Shown here piece after piece: positions 50,697 to 61,881 of a stretch of 64,000 nt of DNA. The notes beneath the pieces are model-generated. The model had not been told where the DNA came from. It was given only the letters and a program-made list of their open reading frames with translations, and made no database searches. The DNA lies in contig NZ_CP165734.1 in NCBI RefSeq assembly GCF_041200145.1, positions 1,054,001 through 1,118,000 of the forward strand. The letters run 5' to 3'. Every line of letters begins with the position of its first letter. The stretch's first letter is position 1. Source of the DNA: Bradyrhizobium sp. LLZ17. Its GTDB lineage: Bacteria > Pseudomonadota > Alphaproteobacteria > Rhizobiales > Xanthobacteraceae. Both the position numbers and the translations under genes were made by a program.

Positions 50697-50890
50697 GATC
50701 CGCACCTGAAACGCCACTGGGCCATTCTAGCGGCCTGATCATTGCGGCAGCATTGCGGGAACCGGGCACGCGGTGCGTTGCGCGAGCCTGCCCAGCCATG
50801 CGCGAAACGCCTCAGGGGCGCCCGGGTGGTGCTCAAGACAGCGTCGTGGCCAATCGCTATAACCGCCGCACTGTTCAGGGAGGAACACGA

Positions 50891-51217
50891 ATGATCTACG
50901 AAATGCGGATCTATCGCTGCGTGCCCGGCCGATTGCCGGCGCTGCTGAAGCGGTTCGAGACGGTGACGCTGAAGCTGTGGGAGAAGCACGGCATCAAGCA
51001 GGCCGGGTTCTTCACGACGCTGATCGGCGAATCCAACCAGGAGCTGACCTATTTCCTCGCCTGGGAGTCGCTCGCCGACCGTGAAGCGAAGTGGGGCAAG
51101 TTCATGACCGATCCGGACTGGGTGAAGGGGCGCACCGAGAGCGAAGCGGACGGCCAGATCGTCGCCAACATCGTCAGCCAGCTCCTGACGCCGACCGCCT
51201 TCTCGTCGGTGAAATAA
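50891..51217 (+). CDS. NIPSNAP family protein
   Basis: A 108-residue protein with the NIPSNAP/dimeric ferredoxin-like pattern MIYEMRIYRCVPGRL, GFFTTLIGESNQELTYFL and AWESLADREAKWGKF. It is a small soluble protein whose biochemical role is not established. A GGGAGGAACACGA ribosome site precedes the ATG at 50891. It sits alone in front of kdsA. Confidence 0.83.
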   Translation: MIYEMRIYRCVPGRLPALLKRFETVTLKLWEKHGIKQAGFFTTLIGESNQELTYFLAWESLADREAKWGKFMTDPDWVKGRTESEADGQIVANIVSQLLTPTAFSSVK

Positions 51218-51348
51218 CGCCTCCTGGCGCCGCCGGGGCCTTGCGAACAGCCCCGGCGCAACCCTGATATTCGAACGGCCCGGGCCGAACAGGGTTGATC
51301 GGCCTCTCATCGCCGCTATGGTCGCGGCGAAAGCGGGGAAAATTCATC

Positions 51349-52200
51349 GTGAGCTCTTCGATATCAGCGGCGCCAGTCGTCACCATTGGTGCGGTAAAAT
51401 TCGGGAACGATCTGCCGATCTCGATCATTGCAGGACCCTGCCAGCTCGAAAGCCGCCAGCATGCGCTCGAGGTGGCCGCCGCGCTGAAGGAGATCGCCGC
51501 GCGGCTCAATGTCGGCCTCGTCTACAAGACCTCCTTCGACAAGGCCAACCGCACCAGCGCCTCGGCTGCGCGCGGCCTCGGGCTTGCGCAGTCGCTGCCG
51601 ATCTTCGCCGAAATTCGTTCCTCAATCGGCCTGCCCGTCCTGACGGACGTGCATGATGCCGCGCAATGCGCCGATGTGGCCCAAGCGGTGGATGTGTTGC
51701 AGATCCCGGCTTTCCTGTGCCGCCAGACCGATCTGCTGCTGGCCGCGGCCGCAACGGGCAAGGTCGTGAACGTCAAGAAAGGCCAGTTCCTGGCGCCGTG
51801 GGACATGGCGAACGTCGTGGCCAAGATCACCAGCGCGAACAATTTCAATGTGCTCGTCACCGAACGCGGCGCGTCCTTTGGCTACAACACGCTGGTCTCG
51901 GACATGCGTGCGCTGCCGATCCTGGCGCGCACCACCGGTGCGCCCGTGATCTTCGACGCCACCCATTCGGTGCAGCAGCCGGGCGGGAAGGGGGCTTCCT
52001 CAGGCGGCGAGCGCGAATTCGTGCCGGTGTTGGCGCGCGCGGCTGTTGCGGTCGGAGTCGCCGGCGTCTTCATCGAGACCCATCCCGATCCCGATCGAGC
52101 CCCCTCGGACGGGCCCAACATGGTGCCGCTGCGCGAGTTCGAAGGGCTGATCCGCACGCTGATGGCGTTCGACGCGCTGGCCAAAAGCACCACGCGCTGA
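51349..52200 (+). CDS. kdsA: 3-deoxy-8-phosphooctulonate synthase KdsA
   Basis: A 283-residue TIM-barrel enzyme making KDO-8-phosphate from arabinose-5-phosphate and phosphoenolpyruvate for the lipopolysaccharide core. Markers are [43 protein letters not shown] and [12 protein letters not shown]. Start GTG 51349 (VSSSISAAP) gives the expected length. The stop overlaps the ATG of the following MFS gene, so the two are coupled. Confidence 0.95.
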   Translation: MSSSISAAPVVTIGAVKFGNDLPISIIAGPCQLESRQHALEVAAALKEIAARLNVGLVYKTSFDKANRTSASAARGLGLAQSLPIFAEIRSSIGLPVLTDVHDAAQCADVAQAVDVLQIPAFLCRQTDLLLAAAATGKVVNVKKGQFLAPWDMANVVAKITSANNFNVLVTERGASFGYNTLVSDMRALPILARTTGAPVIFDATHSVQQPGGKGASSGGEREFVPVLARAAVAVGVAGVFIETHPDPDRAPSDGPNMVPLREFEGLIRTLMAFDALAKSTTR

Positions 52201-53411
52201 TGCACCAGCCTGTGACCGGGCCGTCCTCCGACCAGAAGTTTCCACCTGCGATCAACATCATTGCGCTTGCCGGGTTCTCGGCGGCATTGTCGACGCGTGC
52301 GCTTGATCCTGTGCTGCCGCACGTCGCGGAGGATTTTGCGATCAGCATCACGACGGCCGCAAGCATCGCGGCCGGCTATGCCCTGATTTACGCGCTGGTC
52401 CAGCCGGTGGTCGGCGCCGCCGCCGATCTGTTCGGCAAGGCGCGATTGATGACGTTGTGTCTGGCGCTGCTCGGTGTGTCCTGCATTCTGGGCGCGCTCG
52501 CCACCTCCTTCTCGGGCCTGTTCGCGAGCCGCATCCTCGCCGGCATCGCATCCGGCGGCGTGTTTCCGGTCGCGCTCGGCCTGACCGCCGACCTGGTCGC
52601 GCCGGCCAAGCGGCAGGTCGCGATCGGGCGCACGCTGGCCGGTTCGATGACCGGGAACCTGCTCGGCGCGTCGGCGTCCGGCATCATCGGCGATTTGATC
52701 GGCTGGCGCGGTGTGCTCGTGGTCCTCGGTGCGCTCGGCCTCGTCGCGGCCGTTGCTGTCGCCGCGGGCTTTCGCGGTGCCGCACTTGCGGCCCCGCCGA
52801 AGACCGATCTCAAGACTTTGCGGCAGGGCTACCGCACCATCTTCAAGAATCCCAACACGCGTTACTGCTATTCGGCGGTGTTCGTCGAGGGCTGCTGCGT
52901 GTTTGGCCTGTTTCCGTTCATCGCCGCTCTTCTGTTTGACCTCGGTGAAAAGTCGCTCTCGATCGCCGGCATCGTGATCGCGGGTTTTGCGATCGGTGGG
53001 CTGTTCTACACCTTCACGGTCTCGCGCTTCCTGCCGTGGCTCGGCGTCAGGGGCATGATGATTGCCGGCGCGAGCCTCGTGGCGCTGCAACTCAGTGCGC
53101 TGGCTTTCGGTCCGGGCTGGAAGCTCCAGTTCCTCAGCATGCTGGCGATGGGCTGGGGCTTCTACATGATCCATGGCTGCTTGCAGGTGTTTGCCAGCGA
53201 GCTCTCGATCGGGGCGCGGGCGACGGCAATGTCGCTGCACTCGTTCTTCTTCTTCATGGGACAGACCGTCGGACCACTGGCCTATGGCCTCGGCCTTCAG
53301 CACGGCGGCAAGGTGCCGACCCTGATCACGAGCGCCGCGATCATGGTGGTGCTGGGCCTCCTCTGCGGCCGGATGCTCAAGCCTCGCGCTCCGGCTGATG
53401 CACGCGCCTGA
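52200..53411 (+). CDS. MFS transporter
   Basis: A 403-residue twelve-helix transporter of the drug/solute-exporter type (motif A-like AADLFGKARLMTLCLA; later HGCLQVFASELSIGARA). The start ATG 52200 overlaps the kdsA stop. The substrate is unknown; being coupled to kdsA may only reflect transcription convenience. Confidence 0.86.
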   Translation: MHQPVTGPSSDQKFPPAINIIALAGFSAALSTRALDPVLPHVAEDFAISITTAASIAAGYALIYALVQPVVGAAADLFGKARLMTLCLALLGVSCILGALATSFSGLFASRILAGIASGGVFPVALGLTADLVAPAKRQVAIGRTLAGSMTGNLLGASASGIIGDLIGWRGVLVVLGALGLVAAVAVAAGFRGAALAAPPKTDLKTLRQGYRTIFKNPNTRYCYSAVFVEGCCVFGLFPFIAALLFDLGEKSLSIAGIVIAGFAIGGLFYTFTVSRFLPWLGVRGMMIAGASLVALQLSALAFGPGWKLQFLSMLAMGWGFYMIHGCLQVFASELSIGARATAMSLHSFFFFMGQTVGPLAYGLGLQHGGKVPTLITSAAIMVVLGLLCGRMLKPRAPADARA

Positions 53412-53532
53412 CGGAAGTAGCCAATCGACCTCGCTCGTCAGCGAGCCGCGAACGATAGCGTAGGGCGCCGGGCGGCGCGATCAGGCAAGGTCCGTCGCCG
53501 CGTGATGCGATTTCATCGTCATTCGTCCCCAG

Positions 53533-53985
53533 CTAGCCCCGCCCGCGATAGGGCGCGACGCCTTGCTCCGGCACCCACAGCCCTTTCGGCACACGGCCGG
53601 TCTGCCAGAACACGTCGATCGGGATGCCGCCGCGTGGATACCAATAGCCGCCGATGCGCAACCATTTTGGCTTGATCTCGGAGGCGATGCGCTTGCCGAT
53701 CATCACGGTGCAGTCCTCGTGGAAGGCGCCGTGGTTGCGGAAGCTCGCGATGTAGAGCTTTAGCGACTTCGACTCCAGCAGCCACGGACCGGGTGCGTAG
53801 TCGATCATCAGATGCGCGAAATCCGGCTGGCCCGTCACCGGGCACAGCGAGGTGAACTCCGGCACGGTGAAGCGGACCAGATAATCGGTGCCTTTCTGCG
53901 GATTGGGCACGTGGTCGAGCTGGGCTTCTTCCGGAGTGTGCGGCCATTCGACCGCGCGGCCGAGCTGGAGGGTCTTTTTCGCCAT
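53533..53985 (-). CDS. queF: 7-cyano-7-deazaguanine reductase QueF
   Basis: A 150-residue type I (unimodular) QueF that reduces preQ0 to preQ1 with NADPH in queuosine synthesis. Features are [14 protein letters not shown] with the catalytic Cys, [16 protein letters not shown] and [13 protein letters not shown] 53985 (MAKKTLQLG) is used; an upstream in-frame start is not needed. No queC, queD or queE is nearby. It may be co-transcribed with the streptogramin-lyase-like gene 28 bases upstream. Confidence 0.95.
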   Translation of the reverse strand: MAKKTLQLGRAVEWPHTPEEAQLDHVPNPQKGTDYLVRFTVPEFTSLCPVTGQPDFAHLMIDYAPGPWLLESKSLKLYIASFRNHGAFHEDCTVMIGKRIASEIKPKWLRIGGYWYPRGGIPIDVFWQTGRVPKGLWVPEQGVAPYRGRG

Positions 53986-54013
53986 CGTGTTTGCGTCCTT
54001 TTGGGACGCTTCT

Positions 54014-54985
54014 TTAGGCGATCGTCTGGACCATGACCACCCTGTCGTTGCCGGACTCGCAGCCCCAGAGTTCGCCGGGCCGACCATCGAGCTGGCGGAC
54101 ATTGGCGTTGGCGCGGTCGCTCGGGAAGCTGGTGAACTTTTCTGTCGCGGGATCGAAGCGGACGATCGCGTTGGCCGAAAAATCGGTCAGCCAGACCTTG
54201 TCCTTGTCATCGACATAGATCGCATAGGCACGCGGGCGCTCGCCCGGCAGCTTCCATGTCTTCCAGGAGACTTCCGCGGGGTCGTGCACCGAGACGTGAC
54301 CGCTATTCCACTCGCTGACCCAGATCCGGCTCTTCGAATCCGACCAGACCCGCCGCGCGCCTTGGTTCGGCGTCGGCGGCTCGACCACTTTGGCGTTGCC
54401 GGTTGCAAGGTCAATCTTCGCGATATAGCTGCCGGCGAGCGAGGCGTACCAGACATCGCCCCTGGGCGTGACCGCAATGCCGTAAGGACCGACGCCCTTC
54501 GGCGCCTTGAACACGGTCATCTCGCCGGACTTCGGTGCCAGGCGGCCATAATAGCCGGACTGGCCGGTGAACCAGTAGGTGCCGGCCTTGTCGAACACGC
54601 CGGTATTGAGATTGGCGTAGGCGAATTTTTCGGGCAGGTGGAACAACGTGACCTTGAGATCGGAAGGATCGACCCGCGCAATCGCGTTCTGGCCACCTTC
54701 GGTAATCCATGGCGCCCCGTCGGGTCCGATCGTCACGCCGTGCGGGGCGGCGCCTTGGCCGAGGCTGATGGTCTTGAAGGTGCCTTCGCTCGGATCGAGT
54801 CTGCCGAGCAGGCCCTTGCCCTGTGCGGTGAACCAGACCGTGCCGTCGGACGCGGGGGCAAGGTCATGCAAGCCGATGCCGGGGCTAATGGGAAAATATT
54901 TTGTTCGGAACGGGCCTTCCTGCGCAAAACTTGGGCGGGTTGCGAGGAGGGCGGCGCTTGAGGCAAGAAACTGGCGGCGATTCAT
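54014..54985 (-). CDS. Vgb/streptogramin lyase-like exported beta-propeller
   Basis: A 323-residue protein with a Tat-like signal ([20 protein letters not shown]) and repeated blades such as [30 protein letters not shown] and [18 protein letters not shown], characteristic of the Vgb/SMP-30-like propeller. The catalytic His/Glu of true virginiamycin B lyase was not confirmed, so a general periplasmic binding or lyase role is all that can be said. It ends 28 bases before queF on the same strand. Confidence 0.84.
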   Translation of the reverse strand: MNRRQFLASSAALLATRPSFAQEGPFRTKYFPISPGIGLHDLAPASDGTVWFTAQGKGLLGRLDPSEGTFKTISLGQGAAPHGVTIGPDGAPWITEGGQNAIARVDPSDLKVTLFHLPEKFAYANLNTGVFDKAGTYWFTGQSGYYGRLAPKSGEMTVFKAPKGVGPYGIAVTPRGDVWYASLAGSYIAKIDLATGNAKVVEPPTPNQGARRVWSDSKSRIWVSEWNSGHVSVHDPAEVSWKTWKLPGERPRAYAIYVDDKDKVWLTDFSANAIVRFDPATEKFTSFPSDRANANVRQLDGRPGELWGCESGNDRVVMVQTIA

Positions 54986-55012
54986 GGCGTTACCCCGACT
55001 GTTTCAGAATGA

Positions 55013-56446
<1,434 letters not shown>

Positions 56447-56480
56447 GCCAGCGTTTGGACGAAACAAGGGGAGGATCGAC

Positions 56481-57613
56481 ATGAGCGACGGTAAGACCGG
56501 ACTGCAACTGCGTTCGCTGATCAAGGCGAGCGGTGAGCTGGAAATCTCCCTGCTCGACGTGCCGACCCCCGAACCCGCCGCGGACGAGGTCGTCGTCCGC
56601 GTCGAGGCGGCGCCGATCAACCCGTCCGACCTCGGGCTTCTGATCGGCGCGGCCGATATGAGCACGGCGAAGGCATCGGGCGCGAAAAGTCTCCGGTCGT
56701 CACCGCGAAGGTGCCGGAAGGCGCGATGCGGGCGATGGCGGGCCGGCTCGACGAATCCATGCCGGTCGGCAACGAAGGCGCCGGCGTCGTCATCAGGACA
56801 GGCTCGTCGGATGCCGCGAAGGCGCTGATGGGCAAGACCGTCGCCATGATCGGCGGCGCGATGTATTCGCAGTACCGCACCCTGAAAGTGCGCGAGTGCC
56901 TGCCGCTGCCCTCAGGCACGACGCCGGCCGAGGGCGCATCCTGCTTCGTCAATCCGCTGACAGCGCTCGGCATGACCGAGACCATGCGGCGCGAGGGTCA
57001 CAAGGCGCTGGTGCATACCGCGGCCGCCTCCAATCTCGGGCAGATGCTGAACAAGATCTGCATCAAGGACGGCATCCCGCTGGTCAATATTGTGCGCAGC
57101 AAGGAGCAGGCCGACATCCTGCACAAGATCGGCGCCAAATACGTCGTCGACTCCTCCGCGCCGAGCTTCCTCGGCGATCTCACCAACGCGTTGGTCGAGA
57201 CCGGCGCCACCATCGCCTTCGACGCCATCGGCGGCGGCAAGCTTGCCGGCGATATCCTCAATTGCATGGAAGTCGCGATCAACAAGACCGCGAAGGAATA
57301 CAGCCGCTACGGCTCCAACGTGCACAAGCAGGTCTACGTCTACGGCGGCCTCGACGTCCGCCCGATCGAACTCCCGCGCGGCTTCGGCATGGCCTGGGGC
57401 GTCGGCGGCTGGCTGCTGTTTCCGTTCCTGATGAAGATCGGGCAGGCCGACGGCGCCAAGCTGCGCCAGCGCGTGGTCGACGAATTGAAGACGACCTTCG
57501 CGAGCCACTACACCAAGGTGGTGTCGCTTTCCGAGACGCTCGATCCGGCCAATATCGCGGTGTACGCCAAACGCGCCACTGGCGAGAAATTCCTGATCGC
57601 TCCGAATAAGTAA
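56481..57613 (+). CDS. Zinc-type/quinone oxidoreductase-like MDR protein (one frameshift)
   Basis: A ~377-residue medium-chain dehydrogenase/reductase with GroES-like N-domain (ADEVVVRVEAAPINPSDLG) and a nucleotide-binding domain (ALVHTAAASNLGQMLNKIC, then IAFDAIGGGKLAGDIL). One base is missing in the A run 56685-56688: restoring it joins ASGA to KSPVVTAKVPEGAMRAM. It has no recognisable zinc ligands; substrate is unknown, 2-enoyl or quinone reduction being possible. It is 34 bases after eno and has a clean terminator downstream (57664-57691). Confidence 0.85.
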
Positions 57614-57663
57614 CTCCGTTGGCCTGTGGGCCAACGATCTGACGAAACCACATTTGCGCCGAA

Positions 57664-57695
57664 GATCAGGCCGCCGCTTGGCGGCCTGATCGTTT
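57664..57695 (+). terminator. Rho-independent terminator after the MDR gene
   Basis: A perfect 12-bp stem (GATCAGGCCGCC 57664-57675, GGCGGCCTGATC 57680-57691) with a 4-nt loop is followed by GTTTT. It lies 50 bases after the MDR oxidoreductase stop and should end the eno-MDR transcript. Confidence 0.9.
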
Positions 57696-57836
57696 TGGGC
57701 AACGATCTCCTTTGGCGAAACGCTGCGTTTCCAAATCGGATCGGTTCATGCACTTGCATACATCGGTCGGGATCGATTAACTGCCGGCCCGGCACTCCCG
57801 CTCAAGATCTCCGGGACAACACATCAAGGACAACCC

Positions 57837-58388
57837 ATGGCCTACAATATCGTCGTGATCGCCGGCAGCCTGCGCAAGGACAGCTTTTCGCTGAAGGTCG
57901 CCAACGCGCTCGCAAAACTCGCGCCGGCCTCCCTCAGGCTCGAGGTCATCACCCCGGCGGGGATCTCGTTCTTCAACCAGGACCTCGAGGGCGCCCCGCC
58001 AGCTGACTGGCTCGCGTTCCGCGACAAGCTCCAGAAGTCGGACGGCATCATCTTCGTCACGCCGGAATACAATCGCTCCATCCCCGGCGTGCTCAAGAAC
58101 GCCATCGACGTCGCCTCGCGGCCCTATGGCAAGAGCTCGTTCAACGGCAAGCCGGTCGGCATCATTTCCAACTCGCCGGGTCCACTCGGCGGCGTCAGCG
58201 CGGCCAAGCATCTGCAGACCATCCTGCCGGGCATTTCCGGGCCGATCCTGCAACAGCCGGAGGCGTATCTGAACGCTGTCGGCGACGCCTTCGATGCCGG
58301 CGGCAATCTGGTCAAGGACTCCCTGAAACCGGTGCTCCAGGCCTATGTCGACGCGTTTGCCGCGCACGTGGCGAAGCATCACGGCTGA
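57837..58388 (+). CDS. NADPH-dependent FMN reductase/quinone reductase
   Basis: A 183-residue flavodoxin-like reductase with the phosphate-binding IAGSLRKDSFSLK and FVTPEYNRSIPGVLKNAID motifs. Members reduce FMN, quinones or nitro/azo compounds and protect against oxidative stress. It lies after the terminator, with its own leader of about 140 bases. Physiological substrate is unknown. Confidence 0.89.
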   Translation: MAYNIVVIAGSLRKDSFSLKVANALAKLAPASLRLEVITPAGISFFNQDLEGAPPADWLAFRDKLQKSDGIIFVTPEYNRSIPGVLKNAIDVASRPYGKSSFNGKPVGIISNSPGPLGGVSAAKHLQTILPGISGPILQQPEAYLNAVGDAFDAGGNLVKDSLKPVLQAYVDAFAAHVAKHHG

Positions 58389-58563
58389 GGCCGACTTCGC
58401 CGCGCCCGGGTGGCGAGTTCTTCATCCTGGAGGCGATCGCACAGCGGTCGTCTCGAAGGGTTCGCGACGGCACTTCGCGCGCGCCGCCTCACCATGAGGA
58501 TCCGGAAGCGCGCGTGCAGGGGACATTAGCAGTCCCTTAACCAAGCTGCCCCATCTTGCCAAA

Positions 58564-58881
58564 ATGGTCTCGCGCGCGCGCCTGAAATCGATCCTGACCG
58601 GTCTTGCCCTCTATGCGATGGCGGCTGCGATCGTCGGCTATTTCGGCGTCAACGCCTATACCGGCAAATACGGTCTCAACGCCCGCCAGGAACTCGATCA
58701 GGAGATCATCGCGCTCACGAGCGAACTGGCGCAGCTCAAGCGCGAGCGCGCCAGGAACGAGCAGCGGGTCTCGCTGCTGCGCTCGGAGAAGATCGATCCC
58801 GACACGCTGGACGAGCAGGCGCGGTTTCAGCTCGACTATGTCAATCCGCATGATCTCGTGCGGATGATCCCGCCGAACTGA
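58564..58881 (+). CDS. ftsB: Septum formation protein FtsB/DivIC family
   Basis: A 105-residue bitopic membrane protein: one helix (ILTGLALYAMAAAIVGYFG) then a coiled coil (RQELDQEIIALTSELAQLKR) and a conserved tail (DEQARFQLDYVNPHDLVRMI). It links division proteins FtsQ and FtsL at the septum. The start ATG 58564 is used. Its place between eno and pdhA is the conserved rhizobial one. Confidence 0.9.
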   Translation: MVSRARLKSILTGLALYAMAAAIVGYFGVNAYTGKYGLNARQELDQEIIALTSELAQLKRERARNEQRVSLLRSEKIDPDTLDEQARFQLDYVNPHDLVRMIPPN

Positions 58882-58951
58882 TCAGAGCGTCGCGAGCCTG
58901 GCTGCACCGTCGGCGGCGACCTTTTGATGAATCCCACGCTGCACGCCAGGT

Positions 58952-58965
58952 TTGACGCAGATCAA
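58952..58965. promoter_or_regulatory. FixK/FNR-type box
   Basis: TTGA-N6-TCAA (TTGA 58952-58955, CGCAGA, TCAA 58962-58965) is a perfect match to the FixK2/FNR core. It is centred 53 bases before the regulator ATG; a -41.5 placement would put the start site near 59000, and CTAGAT at 58986-58991 is a possible -10. Confidence 0.6.
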
Positions 58966-59011
58966 TCAGGCAGCGCCGGCACACTCTAGATTGCCGCCCG
59001 GAGGAACAGTG

Positions 59012-59970
59012 ATGAATGGGCAAACCCCCGGCATCACGCGGCCCGCGTCGAGGCTGCCATCGCGTCAGGCCAGGCGGCTCGCTCCGCGCTCGTGGCCTCG
59101 TGGCGCCGTTCGTCCCGGCTGCATCATCTCGATCCCGGCGGCCGCCACGCGCCGATGCGGCTGAGCGAAGCCGAGTTGCGAGCGGCGCGCGAGCGCATCG
59201 CGCCGCTACTGTGCGCCGCGCGCGGGGCCATGGACCGGCTCTATCAGGCGGTCGGCACCGCCGGCTGCTGCGTGCTGCTGGCCGATGGCGACGGCGTGCC
59301 GGTCGATCGTCGCGGCACTCCGGCCGACGATGCCACCTTCGACTCCTGGGGGCTGTGGACCGGTGCGCTGTGGAGCGAGGAGCACGAGGGGACCAACGGC
59401 ATCGGCACCTGCGTCGTCGAGCAGCGTCCGCTGACGATCGACCGCGATCAGCACTTCTTCACCCGCAACACGTTGCTGAGCTGCACCGCAGTTCCGATCT
59501 ACGATCATGACGGGAGGTTCGCCGGTGTGCTCGACGTCTCCTCTTGCCGCGCCGACCGCACCGATGCCTTCGCCAGTCTGATCGCGCTCGCGGCCGGCGA
59601 GGCGGCCAGGCGGATCGAGGCCGACCTGTTTCGCAACGCGTTCGCCCATGCCCGCATCGTGCTGACACCGGCCATTGATGGCCAGTGTGGTGGTCTGGTC
59701 GCAGTGGACGCGGATGATCTCGTCATCGGCGCGACAAGATCCGCCCGGATCGGACTTGGAATTGCGCCCGGCCGCCCGTTGCAGCCGGTGCCCGCGGCCG
59801 ATCTTCTCGGCGGCGATATCGCGCACGATCACCTGGCCCGCGGTCAGCGCGCGGTGCTGCAGCGGGCGCTGCTCCGCGCCGGCGGCAATGTATCGGCCGC
59901 CGCCAAGGCGCTCGGCGTCAGCCGCGCCACGCTGCACCGGAAGCTCAACCGGTTCGGGCTGAACCATTAG
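59012..59970 (+). CDS. AcoR-like GAF-Fis regulator without AAA+ domain (one frameshift)
   Basis: A ~319-residue regulator. An N-terminal activator part (AIASGQAARSALVASWRRSS, as in AcoR-type proteins) and a GAF-like domain (about 80-200) with ALWSEEHEGTNGIGTCVVE lead to a linker and a Fis-type helix-turn-helix (LLRAGGNVSAAAKALGVSRA). No Walker A or GAFTGA motif is seen, so the sigma-54 ATPase module is absent. The GGAGG at 59000-59004 supports ATG 59012; one base is missing in the C run 59025-59029, restoring NGQTPRHHAARVEAA. It probably controls the adjacent aldehyde dehydrogenase gene. Confidence 0.85.
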
Positions 59971-59992
59971 CGTTCGCGGTCGTCCGTCGTCA

Positions 59993-60012
59993 CTGTCGCA
60001 GAACTGCGACAG
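59993..60012. promoter_or_regulatory. Perfect 20-bp palindrome upstream of aldehyde dehydrogenase
   Basis: CTGTCGCAG-AA-CTGCGACAG is a perfect 9-bp dyad with a 2-bp spacer, 22 bases after the regulator stop and 115 bases before the ALDH start. The core TGTCGC-GCGACA resembles inverted repeats bound by AcoR-type regulators. No -24/-12 promoter is seen between it and the gene. Confidence 0.65.
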
Positions 60013-60127
60013 GTCGGCTCGATCGTCGTCTCCGCCCGGGCTGACAGAACACCACTCCCGCGACATGGTCGGCGCAAGTCGTGAGCACACGACGGATTGC
60101 GCAAACAGCAAACATCGGGAGTGATCA

Positions 60128-61645
60128 ATGAACAAGGTGGAATTCCTCAGCGTCACCAAACATCCCTTCGCCGCACGCTACGACAATTTCATCGGCGGCA
60201 AGTTCGTCGCGCCGATCTCGGGCCGGTATTTCGACAATGCCTCGCCGGTGAACGGCCAGATCGTGTGCAAGATCGCGCGCTCCGACAGTCAGGACGTCGA
60301 GGCCGCGCTCGACGCCGCGCATGCGGCCAAAGCTGCTTGGGGACGCACCAGTATCGCCGAGCGCGCCGCGATCCTGAACAAGATCGCCGATCGCATGGAA
60401 GACAATCTCGAGCGCCTCGCGATTGCCGAGACCTGGGACAATGGCAAGCCGATCCGCGAGACCCGCGCCGCCGACCTGCCGCTGGCGATCGATCACTTCC
60501 GCTATTTCGCCGGCGTCGTGCGCGCCCAGGAAGGCTCGATCGGCGAGATCGACCACGACACCATCGCCTATCATTTTCACGAGCCGCTCGGCGTCGTCGG
60601 CCAGATCATCCCCTGGAACTTCCCGCTGCTGATGGCCTGCTGGAAGCTCGCGCCCGCGCTCGCCGCCGGCAATTGCGTGGTGCTCAAGCCCGCCGAGCAG
60701 ACGCCGGCCTCGATCATGGTCTGGGCCGAGATCGTCGGCGACCTCCTGCCGCCCGGCGTGCTCAACATCGTCAACGGCTTCGGCCTCGAAGCCGGCAAGC
60801 CGCTGGCCTCGAGCCCGCGGATCGCCAAGATCGCGTTCACCGGCGAGACCACGACGGGCCGACTGATCATGCAATATGCCAGCCAGAACCTCATTCCCGT
60901 GACGCTGGAGCTCGGCGGCAAGTCGCCGAACATCTTCTTCAAGGACGTCACCGCCGAAGACGACGACTTCTTCGACAAGGCGATTGAAGGCTTCGTGATG
61001 TTCGCGCTGAACCAGGGCGAGGTCTGCACCTGTCCGAGCCGCGCGCTGGTCCATGCGGACATTTATGACCGCTTCATGGAGCGGGCGCTCAAGCGGGTTG
61101 CCGCAATCAAGCAGGGCGATCCGCGCGAGGCCGACACCATGATCGGCGCGCAGGCCTCTAGCGAGCAGTTGGCAAAAATCCTCTCTTACATCGACATCGG
61201 CAAGCAGGAGGGTGCGAAGGTCCTCGCCGGGGGCGGACGTGCCGAGCTGCCAGGCGATCTCGCCGACGGATTCTATGTCCAGCCGACCGTCTTCGAGGGG
61301 CACAACAAGATGCGGATCTTCCAGGAGGAGATCTTCGGCCCCGTCGTTTCCGTCACGACCTTCAAGGACGACGACGAAGCGCTCGCGATCGCCAACGACA
61401 CGCTTTATGGCTTGGGGGCCGGCGTCTGGAGCCGCGATGCCAACCGCTGCTACCGCTTTGGCCGGGCGATCCAGGCCGGGCGGGTCTGGACCAATTGCTA
61501 CCATGCCTATCCGGCGCATGCGGCCTTCGGCGGCTACAAGCAGTCGGGCGTCGGGCGCGAGAACCACAAGATGATGCTCGATCATTACCAGCAGACCAAG
61601 AACCTCCTGGTCAGCTACAGCCCGAAGAAGCTCGGCTTCTTCTGA
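60128..61645 (+). CDS. Aldehyde dehydrogenase (AldB/ExaC-type)
   Basis: A 505-residue NAD(P)-dependent aldehyde dehydrogenase. NAD-binding [18 protein letters not shown], catalytic Glu in [11 protein letters not shown] and Cys in [13 protein letters not shown] are present, with [13 protein letters not shown] and the C-terminal [12 protein letters not shown]. It matches the AldB/ExaC-like group that oxidises acetaldehyde and other short aldehydes. Gene order with the AcoR-like regulator suggests alcohol or acetoin-related metabolism. No alcohol dehydrogenase partner is adjacent. Confidence 0.93.
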   Translation: MNKVEFLSVTKHPFAARYDNFIGGKFVAPISGRYFDNASPVNGQIVCKIARSDSQDVEAALDAAHAAKAAWGRTSIAERAAILNKIADRMEDNLERLAIAETWDNGKPIRETRAADLPLAIDHFRYFAGVVRAQEGSIGEIDHDTIAYHFHEPLGVVGQIIPWNFPLLMACWKLAPALAAGNCVVLKPAEQTPASIMVWAEIVGDLLPPGVLNIVNGFGLEAGKPLASSPRIAKIAFTGETTTGRLIMQYASQNLIPVTLELGGKSPNIFFKDVTAEDDDFFDKAIEGFVMFALNQGEVCTCPSRALVHADIYDRFMERALKRVAAIKQGDPREADTMIGAQASSEQLAKILSYIDIGKQEGAKVLAGGGRAELPGDLADGFYVQPTVFEGHNKMRIFQEEIFGPVVSVTTFKDDDEALAIANDTLYGLGAGVWSRDANRCYRFGRAIQAGRVWTNCYHAYPAHAAFGGYKQSGVGRENHKMMLDHYQQTKNLLVSYSPKKLGFF

Positions 61646-61653
61646 CGGGCACG

Positions 61654-61684
61654 AGAGGGCGGCGCCTTTCTGGCGCCGCCCTCT
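61654..61684 (+). terminator. Stem-loop after aldehyde dehydrogenase
   Basis: A perfect 13-bp stem (AGAGGGCGGCGCC 61654-61666, GGCGCCGCCCTCT 61672-61684) with a 5-nt loop, 8 bases after the ALDH stop. There is no T tract, so termination may need Rho or the hairpin may only protect the 3' end. Confidence 0.65.
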
Positions 61685-61881
61685 GCCGCAAACGGCCGCG
61701 ACGGGAGAAGCCACGCAGCGCCGGTGATTAAATTTGTTGCCGCATCAGCGCCAAAGATTTTCCAATATTTCGATCACGTTGCAGTGCGGCATAATGAAAG
61801 TGGTGCCATGCCGCCGCGGCGCTTTCGCGCGCGATTGAGTTAGGTTAGAGAGGGCTTAGTTTTCTCTGACCCGGAATTCCT

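Noticed and set aside
60013..60127. A sigma-54 (-24/-12) promoter upstream of the aldehyde dehydrogenase gene
   Set aside because: I looked for GG-N10-GC with TGGCAC/TTGC context and found no match; GAGCAC...TTGC has the wrong spacing.
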